Shown here piece by piece: positions 7,767-16,324 of a stretch of DNA of 43,770 bases. This DNA is from Rhodospirillum sp. (GTDB lineage: Bacteria; Pseudomonadota; Alphaproteobacteria; Rhodospirillales; Rhodospirillaceae), in the NCBI GenBank assembly GCA_021741145.1, contig JAIOYK010000049.1, forward strand, positions 1 to 43,770, given 5' to 3'. Numbering within the stretch: the stretch's first letter is position 1; each line of letters starts with the position of its first letter. The notes under the pieces are model-generated. The model was given only the letters and a program-made list of their open reading frames with translations, was not told where the DNA came from and searched no databases. Both the position numbers and the translations under genes were made by a program.

Positions 7767-9612
7767 GTGAGCATCCTGACTCTCAGCCTGTGTCTGGCCG
7801 CCCTGGGGGTGGCGAGACGGTGGTCCCTGGCGGCGCTAGCCCTCGCGCCCGTCGTTCTCTATGCGGAAATTCAGGCAATCACTCTGGCGGGGGGGCCGTC
7901 CTTCCGGATCCTGGCCTGGGTCAATGGTGGCCTTCTCCTGGCTCTCCTGGCCTGTCCCACCCGGCGGACCGCCCTCGCCGATTGGGGGCGGACCCTCTGG
8001 ACTGGCCTGATGGATGCCCGGTTGGGCCTCGCGGGCTTGCCCTGGCCCGCGCGGGCGGTCCTGGTGGCTCTTTCGGTCCTGGTCGTGGGAAAGGCCCTTC
8101 TCTTCGCCTTGCCCCATGTGAAAGACCCCTATCACCTCGCCAAGGTCTTCAACCCGTTGACCCTGGGCGACATCCGCTTGGTTCCAGCCATCGACCAAAA
8201 GATCAACGTCTTTCCCGGCCTGGTGGAAGCGGTGCTCGCGGACCTTTACACAACCCTCGACAGGGGATTCGGTCTGGGTGGCGTCGCCTTCGGCCTCTTC
8301 CAGATCGCGACCTTCGGCCTGCATGTGGGCGTCCTCGCCGCCCTGGCCCGGCGCCACGATCCAGAGGGGCGGGCCTGGTCCCTTTGGTTCACCCTGATGG
8401 TGACCCCGGTCTTCTTCCACCAATCTCTGTTCATCCAGAACGATTACGCGGCCATGGCCCTGTCCGCATTCACCCTTTGGATTCTTGCGCGACCCGAGGC
8501 GCGCTTGAGCATCCCCGACCTTCTCCTTGCTGGAGCATTGGCGGGATCGGCCTTCTCGCTGAAGGCCACCACCTTTCCCGTCTTCCTGGTCGCGGGCTTG
8601 GTTCTGCCTTGGAGATCCCCGAATCGGGCCATCATCGCCCGCCTGTGGTTCGGTCTTGGCGTGCTTCCTCCGGTCCTGGTCGGCGGTTGGGCCTACCACG
8701 TCCCGCGGAACATCGACGTCTTTGGCACCCCCACCGGCCCCATGGCCTTTACGGGCAATATGCATACCTCCCTGGGGTCCCTGGCCCTTGGCCTGGGGCG
8801 CCTTGCCATCTCGCTGTTCGACTTGGGACGCGTGACGCCCGTTCTCTGGCCCGGTCGGGGCCATAGTGGCGCCACCTATTCGCTGATCCTGCCCGGCCTG
8901 TTTCTCCTTTGGGCTTTATCGGGCCGGGAAAACCGACGGAGGACCGGGCGGCTGGTGGGGGGAGGCCTGCTGTTCATTCTCGCCTTTGCCTGTGTCTACC
9001 CGGACGCCGACGTGGCCCATCGCGCGAGCATGACCGGGGCCCTTCTGGTTGGACTGGGCGCGGCCCTGGCCTATTCGAATCAGGACACCCCCGCACCACA
9101 GGGCGACTCCCAGGGCGACCCTCGGGGTAACTTCCGGGGCATCTCCCGAGGGGGGAGACGTCTCTTCGCCCGGTCCCTGGCCACCCTGTCCGCGGTCCTG
9201 GCTCTGGTGATCGCCATCCGGATCACCCTGCGCACGGAATTCTGGCCCAACGCCCTCGCGCCGGTAACGGCCGTGGTGGATCGTCTCAATCCCTTTGGCC
9301 GGGACGGGCGAGACCGCCGCCCTGCGGGTCGCCCGGCGCCATTTGCGGGGTGCCAGGACAGTGGGGCTTGGTGTCCAAGAAAACTGGATCCTCATGGAAG
9401 GGCAAGTCTCGACCCAGGCCGTGACCAGGGAACCCGGTGGCCCGCAAGGCGCCGCTTGGCCCCTTGTCCCCGATGGCACTCTGGATGCCTATGTGTTCAG
9501 AGGCGGCTCCCTGGACCGGGGTGAAGCCTGGGAGGACACCGTAGCGGACTGCCAGCACTTCGGGGGCTGGGAAGCGAACGAAGCCTTCGTTGTGCTGCGC
9601 TGCGATAAATGA
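7767..9612 (+). pseudogene. Polytopic GT-C-like membrane glycosyltransferase, apparent frameshift near 9297
   Basis: Translation from GTG 7767 (ribosome-binding site GAGGGGGT just upstream) gives about 510 residues of alternating hydrophobic helices (roughly 10-12 segments), with HVKDPYHLAKVFNPL near 113-127 in a position where GT-C enzymes have their first lumenal loop. After LNPFG (about 9299) this frame becomes Arg/Pro-rich and runs to 9524. The adjacent frame, from about 9298 to the TGA at 9610-9612, reads as a normal soluble C-terminal domain (GETAALRVARRHLRG, then VGLGVQENWILMEGQ). A one-base indel within CTTTGGCCGGGACGGG would join them into a protein of about 614 residues. It could be a real mutation, a sequencing error or a +1 shift. 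With the GT2 gene it suggests lipid-linked sugar transfer to a periplasmic acceptor. Confidence 0.65.
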
Positions 9613-9670
9613 ACAACAGGGACCACTTTTTGGGAACTCTCCGAAATCCCACCCGTTAATTTGTTTGGAC

Positions 9671-10105
9671 ATGGAATCGGAGAGAAGCCCCTTGAGCATT
9701 GTTGATTTGGACACCGACGCCCGACTGCATCGCCTGGATACCCTGGCCCACTGGATGGATGATCGGTTCCGAGTCCCCGGGACGTCCTTCCACGTCGGCC
9801 TGGACGGTCTCCTTGGCCTTGCGCCGGTCCTGGGGGACCTGATCGGCTTGGGGGTTTCCCTTCATATCCTGGCCTCGGCCCGGCGCCTGGGCGCGCCCGC
9901 GTCCCTGCTCCGCCGCATGGGCGCGACAATCGCGTTGGATACTCTGGTGGGATGTCTGCCCCTGGGCGGCGACCTTTTTGACTTCGCCTACAAGGCCAAC
10001 CGACGGAACGTAACGCTTCTGAAGCGCCATCTGGAACAAGAGATGCGCCGGGATCGAATCGCCATCAGCGGCCTGAGCATGCGGAAAAGCCCCGCTTTGG
10101 GGTGA
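9671..10105 (+). CDS. DUF4112 family small membrane-associated protein
   Basis: The product of up to 144 residues has the DUF4112 pattern: RLDTLAHWMDDRFRVPGTSF, then the glycine-rich hydrophobic GLDGLLGLAPVLGDLIGLG, a second hydrophobic stretch, and DTLVGCLPLGGDLFDFAYKA, then NRRN. The function of the family is unknown. ATG 9671 has no ribosome-binding site. TTG 9692 has GGAGAG about 7 nt upstream and may be the true start, giving 137 residues. It follows the GT-C gene by 58 bp on the same strand and may be co-transcribed with it. Confidence 0.85.
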   Translation: MESERSPLSIVDLDTDARLHRLDTLAHWMDDRFRVPGTSFHVGLDGLLGLAPVLGDLIGLGVSLHILASARRLGAPASLLRRMGATIALDTLVGCLPLGGDLFDFAYKANRRNVTLLKRHLEQEMRRDRIAISGLSMRKSPALG

Positions 10106-10120
10106 GCCCCCCACGACGGG

Positions 10121-10594
10121 CTAGGCAATCAATGCCGCGCCCTTGGCTTCGGCGCCACGCAACAGATCCGATGGTTTGAGCCGAAGCTGCAATCCCCGTT
10201 GCCCCCCATTGACAAAGACATAGACCTCCTCCAGCGCCGTTTCTTCCACCACCGTCGGCAGACGTCGTTTCTGGCCAAAGGGGCTGACTCCGCCCACCTT
10301 GTAGCCCGTCAACCGTTCCGCGTCGGGGACAGGCATCATCTCGGCGCTCTTGCCCTTGAAGACACTGGCCACCCTCTTCATGCTGGCCTCGTGATCCGAG
10401 GGGAGAACGATACAGGCCGGCTTCCCATCCACCTTGACGATCAGGGTTTTCAGCACCCGTCTAGGATGCTCGCCGATGGCCTCGGCGGCTTGCAGGCCAA
10501 CACTGGCGGCCTTGGGATCGTAGGGGTAAACCACGGTCTCGAAGGGAATGGACACCTTGTCCAGATGCCGGGTGGCGGGTGTGACAAGCGCCAT
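10121..10594 (-). CDS. ybaK: YbaK/EbsC family Cys-tRNA(Pro) deacylase
   Basis: The 157-residue cytosolic protein belongs to the YbaK/ProX editing-domain family, which hydrolyses Cys-tRNA(Pro) mischarged by prolyl-tRNA synthetase. Family features are TPATRHLDK near the start, RVLKTLIVKVDG at 46-57 with the conserved catalytic Lys49, VLPSDHEASMKR, and the GYKVGGVSPFGQK loop followed by a glycine-rich C-terminal end. ATG 10594 begins MALVTPATRHLD as expected and has GAGG 8 nt upstream; the frame is open a little further to 10648 without family resemblance. It converges with the DUF4112 gene, with 15 bp between the stops. Confidence 0.92.
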   Translation of the reverse strand: MALVTPATRHLDKVSIPFETVVYPYDPKAASVGLQAAEAIGEHPRRVLKTLIVKVDGKPACIVLPSDHEASMKRVASVFKGKSAEMMPVPDAERLTGYKVGGVSPFGQKRRLPTVVEETALEEVYVFVNGGQRGLQLRLKPSDLLRGAEAKGAALIA

Positions 10595-10721
10595 GGAACG
10601 CCTCGAAGACACCCCGCCAAATGCCGACACCGCGGTAAGACGCCGCATTCCGACGGGTTGTTACCAACCGGCTCCGGGCATCACATCCGGGGCCGGTGCT
10701 GTTGTCCGAAACCGCCGTGAC

Positions 10722-11219
10722 TTAGGCGGCGTTTAGCAGCTTTTCCACCTTTTGCGTGGCGGTCATGGCATCGATATCCTCGATGGCCGCCAATTCGCAG
10801 GTCAGACGTTCCAGGGCCAATTCATAGATCTGGCGCTCGGAATAGGACTGTTCGGGCTGGCTGGCGGAGCGGTAGAGGTCACGCACCACCTCGGCGATGG
10901 ACACCGGATCCCCGGAGTTGATCTTCGCTTCGTATTCCTGGGCGCGGCGACTCCACATGGTGCGCTTCACGCGGGCCTTGCCTCGCAGGGTCACCAGAGC
11001 ACTTTCCATGACCTTCTTGGTCGACAGGCGGCGCAGACCCGAGCCCTTTACCTTGGGCATGGGAATCCGCAGCTTCATGCGGTCCCGCTCGAAACCAATG
11101 ACCAGAAGCTCCAGGGCGTGACCGCCGATGGTCTGCTTTTCGATGGCCAGAACCTGACCCACACCGTGGGTTGGATAAACGACATAGTCTTCGGGAGCGT
11201 ACTGAACCTGGTTGGACAT
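10722..11219 (-). CDS. carD: CarD family transcriptional regulator
   Basis: The 165-residue protein is a CarD/CdnL-type factor that binds the RNA polymerase beta subunit and stabilises open complexes, mainly at rRNA and housekeeping promoters. The N-terminal Tudor-like RNA polymerase-interacting domain reads YVVYPTHGVGQVLAIEKQ at about 12-29. The C-terminal helical DNA-binding part includes RRAQEYEAKINSGDP and VVRDLYR. GGAGAGATAAGG lies just upstream of ATG 11219. fdxA, its usual direct neighbour, is here 1.1 kb upstream on the same strand. Confidence 0.95.
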   Translation of the reverse strand: MSNQVQYAPEDYVVYPTHGVGQVLAIEKQTIGGHALELLVIGFERDRMKLRIPMPKVKGSGLRRLSTKKVMESALVTLRGKARVKRTMWSRRAQEYEAKINSGDPVSIAEVVRDLYRSASQPEQSYSERQIYELALERLTCELAAIEDIDAMTATQKVEKLLNAA

Positions 11220-11921
11220 GTTGCCTTATCTCTCCAAACTAGAGCCGATCCGCCGGTTCATCCGCCTGCTCGCGGTGACCTGATCCTTGATCGACCCGGA
11301 TCCCTGGACCCGGGGAGACGGATTCACGTCCCTCGTGGATCCCGATCCAGATCCCCGAGGGTCGTTACGCCGATCACCCGTGGTGGGTCCCGTCCTTTCC
11401 CTCCGCGCCCTGAGACGCGGTACAACCCTTATTAGGGGGGACTTTTTCCATTCATCACTCTTTGGATCCCCTAGAACTCTTGGGACCACCCTGACTTCAA
11501 GACGGCACGGTCGCACTCGCGGCAGTGCCTACCGTCAGAGGTGGAAACCCGAGAACACGCCGGTAGAGACCGGTCGGTTCCGAGAGCGATCCACGGAAAA
11601 GTGGATCCGGTTATCCGGTTCCACAAATCGCCCGACCTATGAACACCAGATCAAGGCCCTTGCACGAAATCGAGTTCGGTTTCCTGCAATTCGATCCAGG
11701 CTCGGGTTCCAGTGATGGACTGGCTGTCCCCTTCCAAATTAAAACCGTCGGACCCTATTTGACCGGAGCCTTGGCCCACGGCCTGAAAGGCTTCCCTGTC
11801 ATTCCCGACGGGTATGCCGCGCTTCCAAAACCGTTTCTCGTCCTTCAATTTTCATTCTGGACATGAAAGCGCCCAAGGCGGCGCAAAATAAATCCGTCAG
11901 CGGTTTTCTTTGCGACGGACT

Positions 11922-11937
11922 TGTGATGAATATCACA
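11922..11937. promoter_or_regulatory. Perfect CRP/FNR-family palindrome TGTGA-N6-TCACA
   Basis: TGTGATGAATATCACA matches the classic CRP half-sites TGTGA and TCACA with a 6-bp spacer at every defined position. It lies in non-coding DNA about 700 bp upstream of carD and 420 bp past the fdxA stop. No gene starts close to it, so the target is unclear. Confidence 0.5.
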
Positions 11938-12062
11938 TGTTGGAGAAAAATGACAGGTTAAAGTCCAAGATGGACAGTTCCGCCAAGGACCAAACGCCGC
12001 ACCCCGGCATTTGGAGGAACGGCGTTTGATAAATCCGCGTCTGCTCTAACAGGGCGCGCGTC

Positions 12063-12122
12063 CCCGGAACGCGACGGCTTTTGTCGCTCCGGTCCCGGAA
12101 CACGGTGGCTTTTGTCGCTCCG
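12063..12122. repeat. Two 29-bp direct repeats with internal hairpins
   Basis: Copy 1 (12063-12091) and copy 2 (12094-12122) both start CCCGGAAC and end GGCTTTTGTCGCTCCG, with differences only in the 4-5 bases between. In copy 1 GCGAC and GTCGC form a small stem around GGCTTTT. The period is 31 bp. Confidence 0.75.
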
Positions 12123-12225
12123 CTCAAAACTCTTCGCGACCAATCGAATTCGAACGGCATCCTAGTGCATCGACCCAAACAAAGGCTTCAGCCGGAGTTT
12201 GGAAAGTTGATGCATAATCAAAACC

Positions 12226-12270
12226 CTAGTGCACTGCCCGATGAATCTTTTGAAAGCGTCGGTGCACTAG
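12226..12270. repeat. 9-bp inverted repeat CTAGTGCAC / GTGCACTAG
   Basis: The arms at 12226-12234 and 12262-12270 are perfect complements with a 27-bp spacer. A further partial copy, CTAGTGCA, lies at about 12164. It may be the remains of a small mobile element or a binding site. Confidence 0.5.
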
Positions 12271-12353
12271 ATTGCCGCGATACACGGGATTGGGCTGGAA
12301 ATGGGGACGAGAAACCAGCGCCCCCTTTCCTTGCTCCACTCCAGAGCGGCCTT

Positions 12354-12692
12354 TTATTCGTCACCCTGACCGGGCTTGTCGCTCAACAATTCAGCTTTGT
12401 TGGGCTTATCTTTCCAGTCATCGGCGTCGGGCAGAGGCTCCCGCTTGCGGGTTATATTGGGCCAGACATCGGCGAATTTCCGGTTGGTTTCCAGCCATTT
12501 CTCGGCCATGGGCTCCGAATCGGGCAGAATGGCTTCGGCCGGGCATTCGGGCTCGCAAACGCCGCAATCGATGCACTCATCGGGGTGGATAACCAGGAAG
12601 TTCTCGCCTTCGTAGAAGCAATCCACGGGGCAGACTTCGACACAATCCTGGTATTTGCATTTGATGCAATTTTCAGTGACGACGTAAGGCAT
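12354..12692 (-). CDS. fdxA: Seven-iron ferredoxin FdxA
   Basis: The 112-residue soluble electron carrier has one 3Fe-4S and one 4Fe-4S cluster. Cysteines are at 9, 12, 17, 21 and 25 in the first motif ([17 protein letters not shown]) and at 40, 43, 46 and 50 in the second ([12 protein letters not shown]). The C-terminal extension ending in [13 protein letters not shown] is typical of the alphaproteobacterial FdxA group. It usually sits between the helicase/S4 pair and carD; here the fdxA-to-carD order is kept but the pair is inverted relative to helicase-S4. Confidence 0.96.
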   Translation of the reverse strand: MPYVVTENCIKCKYQDCVEVCPVDCFYEGENFLVIHPDECIDCGVCEPECPAEAILPDSEPMAEKWLETNRKFADVWPNITRKREPLPDADDWKDKPNKAELLSDKPGQGDE

Positions 12693-12835
12693 GAGGCAGG
12701 GCTCCGTCTTTCATGCGACGTTCATTCAATTCACGGTCGGTCTCGCGTTCCTGTCCGGGCGCGTTCCGGCGACGACCACGGTCCCGGGGGGTCCCCTTCG
12801 GGCACATGGGGGAGGACCGGGGATGGGGGGTCATA

Positions 12836-13291
12836 TCATTCCAGGCCCAAATTAGCCATGGCCCGTTTGCGAGCGGCGCCGCTATCGACGTCCTCGACAT
12901 AAAGCAAACCAGCAACCCGACGCATCATGTTGGCTTCCATGTCGTCAAGCACGCCGTCGGCATAGGCGACTTCCCAAAGCATTTCGATCATGTCGACCCG
13001 CTCCTCATAGTCGAAGGCATCCTTCAAGGCCCGGGACTGCCTGTACCATCCAACGGCTTCCTCGTGCATGGCTTCGCCTTCCTTGATCAAGCCTTCCGCG
13101 GCCCCGGAGTCCAGGGAAAAGCGCCGGGACAGCAGGGCGCGAACGCGATCCCGTTCCACCGAGTCGAAAGCTCCATCCATGGTCCCGGCTTCCACCATGA
13201 GAAACGCGGCGGCGCGGCTCACCGAGTCGCTCCGATGGCCGCCGCCTTCGTCCTTGCCCGCGCACAGGAAGGCGCGCAATTTATCGAACAT
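12836..13291 (-). CDS. TerB-like (tellurite resistance/Co-chaperone DjlA N-terminal) family protein
   Basis: This 151-residue, mostly helical acidic protein has the TerB-like pattern: AAFLMVEAGTMDGAFDSVER near 28-47 and a second helical repeat VDMIEMLWEVAYADGVLDDM near 106-125 with the D-G-x-x-D/E metal-binding-like turn. ATG 13291 has AGAGGGT just before it, and the upstream codons do not look coding. The cellular role of stand-alone TerB domains is unclear; they often bind metals or act at the membrane. It is upstream of fdxA by 143 bp on the same strand. Confidence 0.85.
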   Translation of the reverse strand: MFDKLRAFLCAGKDEGGGHRSDSVSRAAAFLMVEAGTMDGAFDSVERDRVRALLSRRFSLDSGAAEGLIKEGEAMHEEAVGWYRQSRALKDAFDYEERVDMIEMLWEVAYADGVLDDMEANMMRRVAGLLYVEDVDSGAARKRAMANLGLE

Positions 13292-13393
13292 ACCCTCTGT
13301 CCCCTCTCGATCTGGTCCCGGGAAACCTAAGGGTCCCAAAGGGAACCATCAAGATATAGCTCCCGTCCCGTTGGCGCCAAACAGGAAAGAACC

Positions 13394-14080
13394 ATGTCCA
13401 AATCCCCCCTGACTCCCCCAACCTGGAGCCCCGACAAGGCCCCGGCGGACGGTCGCAAACGCCATGCCCCGGCCACCACCCGCAACCGCGAGGCCCTGCT
13501 GGAAGTTCTGTCCCGGGTCCTGCCCAAGGGTGACATCCTGGAAATCGCCTGTGGCAGTGGCGAACATGCCGTCTTCCTGGCGCCCCGCCTGCCCGGCCGC
13601 CGTTGGCGGCCAACGGACACCCATGACGCCGCCCTGGACAGCGTTCGGGCCTGGATCGACGACCTTCCCACCGAACACGCGATGGTCCTGGCCTCCCCCC
13701 TGGCCCTGGACGCCACGACTCCCGAGCGTTGGCCCATTGCCCGAGCCGATGCCATCGTCTGCGTGAACATGATCCATATCGCCCCTTGGGCTGCCTGCGA
13801 GGGGCTGATGGCCGGAGCGGGAAGGATCCTGCCCCAGGGGGGTCTTCTCGCCCTCTACGGCCCCTTCCTGAGGGGCGACCACCCCACCGCGGCCAGCAAC
13901 CTGGCTTTCGACGAAAGCCTGCGCGCCCAGAACCCCGCCTGGGGCATCCGGGCGCTGGAGGCCGTGGCGGCGGAGGCGACGCGTCATGGTTTGATGTTGG
14001 AAGACACCGTCGAGATGCCGTCCAATAATCTGACAGTCATCTTCCGGAAGGGATCGACCTTTCCGGAAGCCTCGATTTGA
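13394..14080 (+). CDS. DUF938 family SAM-dependent methyltransferase-like protein
   Basis: The 228-residue product belongs to the DUF938 family: an N-terminal KRHAPATTRNREALLEVL segment at 22-39, the SAM-binding loop ILEIACGSGEHAVFLAP near 48-64, an acidic loop with the PTDTHD motif, and the CVNMIHIAPW segment near 122-131. The fold is a Rossmann methyltransferase, but the substrate is unknown. A ribosome-binding site (AGGAAAG) precedes ATG 13394. It converges with the chemoreceptor gene; the two stops are 2 bp apart with no terminator between them. Confidence 0.9.
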   Translation: MSKSPLTPPTWSPDKAPADGRKRHAPATTRNREALLEVLSRVLPKGDILEIACGSGEHAVFLAPRLPGRRWRPTDTHDAALDSVRAWIDDLPTEHAMVLASPLALDATTPERWPIARADAIVCVNMIHIAPWAACEGLMAGAGRILPQGGLLALYGPFLRGDHPTAASNLAFDESLRAQNPAWGIRALEAVAAEATRHGLMLEDTVEMPSNNLTVIFRKGSTFPEASI

Positions 14081-14082
14081 GC

Positions 14083-15813
14083 TTACGCGGCGGCGGTGCG
14101 AACCCGACCAACCAGGTCATGGACGTGCTCGTTCAAGGCGTCACTGTCCCGCCCCATGTCGGTGGACGCGGAAAACAGGCGTGACGCCATCCTGCCCGTA
14201 TCCTCGGCCACCCGCGCCACCATGGCGATGGCGGTATTGACCGACTGCGTGCTGGCCGCGGCTTCCTGAATATTGCGGGCGATTTCACCGGTCGCGGCGG
14301 TCTGTTCCTCGATGGCCGCGGCGATGGAATTGCTCGACATGGTCAATTCCCGGATCACGGTCCCAATCGACTGGATGGCCTGGACCACATCCCCGGTCGC
14401 GCCTTGTATCCCCTGCATTTGCTCCGAAATGGATTCCGTCGCCTTCTCGGTTTGATTGGCCAGGGTCTTCACCTCATGGGCGACCACGGCGAACCCTTTC
14501 CCGGCCTCGCCAGCGCGCGCCGCCTCGATGGTGGCGTTGAGGGCGAGCAGATTGGTTTGTTTGGCGATACTTTGGATCAAGGCGACCACTTCGCCCACGC
14601 TGCTGGCCGCGGTCGATAACCCCTCCGCCTTGGCGTTGGTGGCCTCGAGTTCCTCGATGGCCCGGTCGGCCGTCGACGCGGAGACGGAGACCTGACGGGA
14701 GATCTCCATGACGGAGACGGAAAGTTCTTCAACCGCGGTCGCCACGGTTTGGACATTGGCCGAGGTCTGCTCCGAGGCCGTGGATACGCTCATCGCCTGT
14801 TCCGACGCCTTTTGGGCTTCGCTGTTCAACCCCTCGGCGGAAGTCTTCACGGTTTCAGAGATCCCGTTCATACGATGGGCCACCTGTCCGATTTCCGACT
14901 CGATATCCCCGGCGACCTGCCGCATCAGGGCATCGCGCTGGGCTTTCGCCCGCCGATCCGCTTCCGCCTGGGCGTTCCGCAAGCCCTTCACCTCGATGGC
15001 GTTCTGGCGGAACACCTCGAGGGCGCGGGCCATGGCGCCGATTTCATCCCCTTGGGTGGTGAAGGGAATCTCCTTGTCGGTCTTGTCCTTGGCCAAATCC
15101 CCCATGTCCCCTGTCAGGTGAGTGATGGGTTTGATGATGGAGCGGGCAACGATCCAAGCCGCGATGGCGCCGAGAATGGATCCCGACAGGGTCACGGCGA
15201 TCAACAGGGCGATGCCCCGCGCCTCGTCCCTCTCGGCTCGCACGGCGGCAGCCTGGGTGAAGGCCTCCAGCGCGGCCTGGGCGGAGATCAATTCCTTGAC
15301 CAGGACACTCTGTTCGCTCTCGGCCGCGCCCATCAATCGGCGCGCCTCTTCCATGTCCCCTCGGGCCACGGCGGCCAGCGCCTCTTTCCCGTTGACCTCA
15401 TACTCCTGGTGCTCGCCCTGGACGAATTTGATCCGGCCTAAAAGGGCCTTGAACTTGTCCTGGGTCTTCTCGGTTCTGGTGTGATCGACGGCTTTGGTCA
15501 AAAGCTTTTCCGCCTGGGAGATGTCGCGATCAACCTCCAAGCCAATCTCATGGAACCGGGCTTCCAGCGCTTCGGTATCTTGGTCCATCAGATGGGCCAA
15601 TCCCTTTTCCAGAAGCACGGCCTGCCGAAGCTGACCGGTGGTGATCGTCGTCATCAAACCGCTCAGGGGGATGTCCTGTTCGGCGATATCGGCCACCTCG
15701 GCGCCGATGGCGGTCATCTTCGACCAAGCAACGCCGCCAATCACCACACCAACCACCAAAAGAAACCCAACGATCCCATAAATCCGTGTGGAAATCTTCA
15801 CCCTGCCCAACAT
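14083..15813 (-). CDS. Methyl-accepting chemotaxis protein
   Basis: The 576-residue transmembrane chemoreceptor has a first transmembrane helix at about 10-30, a periplasmic helical bundle of about 175 residues (four-helix-bundle/HBM-like, no PAS or Cache fold visible), and a second transmembrane helix near 208-230. A HAMP domain and a long cytoplasmic coiled coil follow. The signalling tip shows [20 protein letters not shown], which binds CheA and CheW. There is no C-terminal NWETF-like CheR-binding pentapeptide. ATG 15813 has GGGAGTAGG upstream; the frame continues upstream to 15846 without a site. No other che gene is in the window, so it is an orphan receptor with an unknown ligand. Confidence 0.94.
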   Translation of the reverse strand: MLGRVKISTRIYGIVGFLLVVGVVIGGVAWSKMTAIGAEVADIAEQDIPLSGLMTTITTGQLRQAVLLEKGLAHLMDQDTEALEARFHEIGLEVDRDISQAEKLLTKAVDHTRTEKTQDKFKALLGRIKFVQGEHQEYEVNGKEALAAVARGDMEEARRLMGAAESEQSVLVKELISAQAALEAFTQAAAVRAERDEARGIALLIAVTLSGSILGAIAAWIVARSIIKPITHLTGDMGDLAKDKTDKEIPFTTQGDEIGAMARALEVFRQNAIEVKGLRNAQAEADRRAKAQRDALMRQVAGDIESEIGQVAHRMNGISETVKTSAEGLNSEAQKASEQAMSVSTASEQTSANVQTVATAVEELSVSVMEISRQVSVSASTADRAIEELEATNAKAEGLSTAASSVGEVVALIQSIAKQTNLLALNATIEAARAGEAGKGFAVVAHEVKTLANQTEKATESISEQMQGIQGATGDVVQAIQSIGTVIRELTMSSNSIAAAIEEQTAATGEIARNIQEAAASTQSVNTAIAMVARVAEDTGRMASRLFSASTDMGRDSDALNEHVHDLVGRVRTAAA

Positions 15814-16324
15814 CGCGCCTACTCCCCGAGGTCCATGACGTCCCATCCACCGCGTCCCCTATCGGACCTCCGAACCGGCGCGGTTTGCCCGAAACTCTCC
15901 CGGACATCCCAAACAACGCAAAAGGCGCGCCAATGCATTGCACAACGATGGGAGAGACAACCTGGCCTTAAGTCAGGGTAAGGGATTTCATGGAATCACA
16001 ATGCGTCGACTCAAGATAATTGTGAACGAATCCAATCTATTGGGGCGGAACGACGCCGGAAAACCGGAAGCCACCGTCCTCGTTCCATTCTAAATTCAGT
16101 ATCTCTTTACCGGGGAAAAGGGACGCCCATCGCCTGCCACGGTGATCGATCCACCCCGTGGTTCAGAGATTCCCCCTCAAGTTGCGCGTCAAAATGCAAA
16201 GCCACTCCGAAATTCGGCGGTCCCGGGCATCCAAAACGAAACGCCCGGCGAGACAATGCTCACCGGGCGCATTTTAGGACTCCCCCGCCTCACGGAAGCG
16301 GTTTCAAAGGATCCGTCCGACCGC
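15814..16324. other. Intergenic region between chemoreceptor gene and gcvPB 3' end (511 bp)
   Basis: The region must hold the chemoreceptor promoter on the minus strand, and it contains the gcv terminator at 16242-16269. A CAATGCATTG palindrome lies near 15932-15941. No coding sequence was supported. Confidence 0.5.
16242..16269 (-). terminator. Terminator of the gcv operon
   Basis: CGCCCGGCGAG at 16242-16252 pairs with CTCACCGGGCG at 16259-16269 (one G-T pair), with a 6-nt loop. On the minus strand, about 55 bp past the gcvPB stop, the stem is followed by TTTCGTTTTGG, as in an intrinsic terminator. Confidence 0.75.

Larger units (their letters stand above)
11220..12353. other. 1.1-kb non-coding stretch between fdxA and carD
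   Basis: No convincing gene was found; the open frames have no ribosome-binding site or recognisable protein. The carD promoter must lie in or near the left part. The stretch is unusual for its contents: GATCC-rich short repeats at 11270-11365, a perfect CRP-type palindrome at 11922-11937, two 29-bp direct repeats at 12063-12122, and a 9-bp inverted repeat at 12226-12270. Base composition falls locally below that of the neighbouring genes around 11720-12010. Confidence 0.6.

Noticed and set aside
11287-11715. 142-codon open frame in the fdxA-carD gap
   Set aside because: Arg/Pro/Ser-rich, no ribosome-binding site, and rich in GATCC repeats rather than coding-like codon structure.
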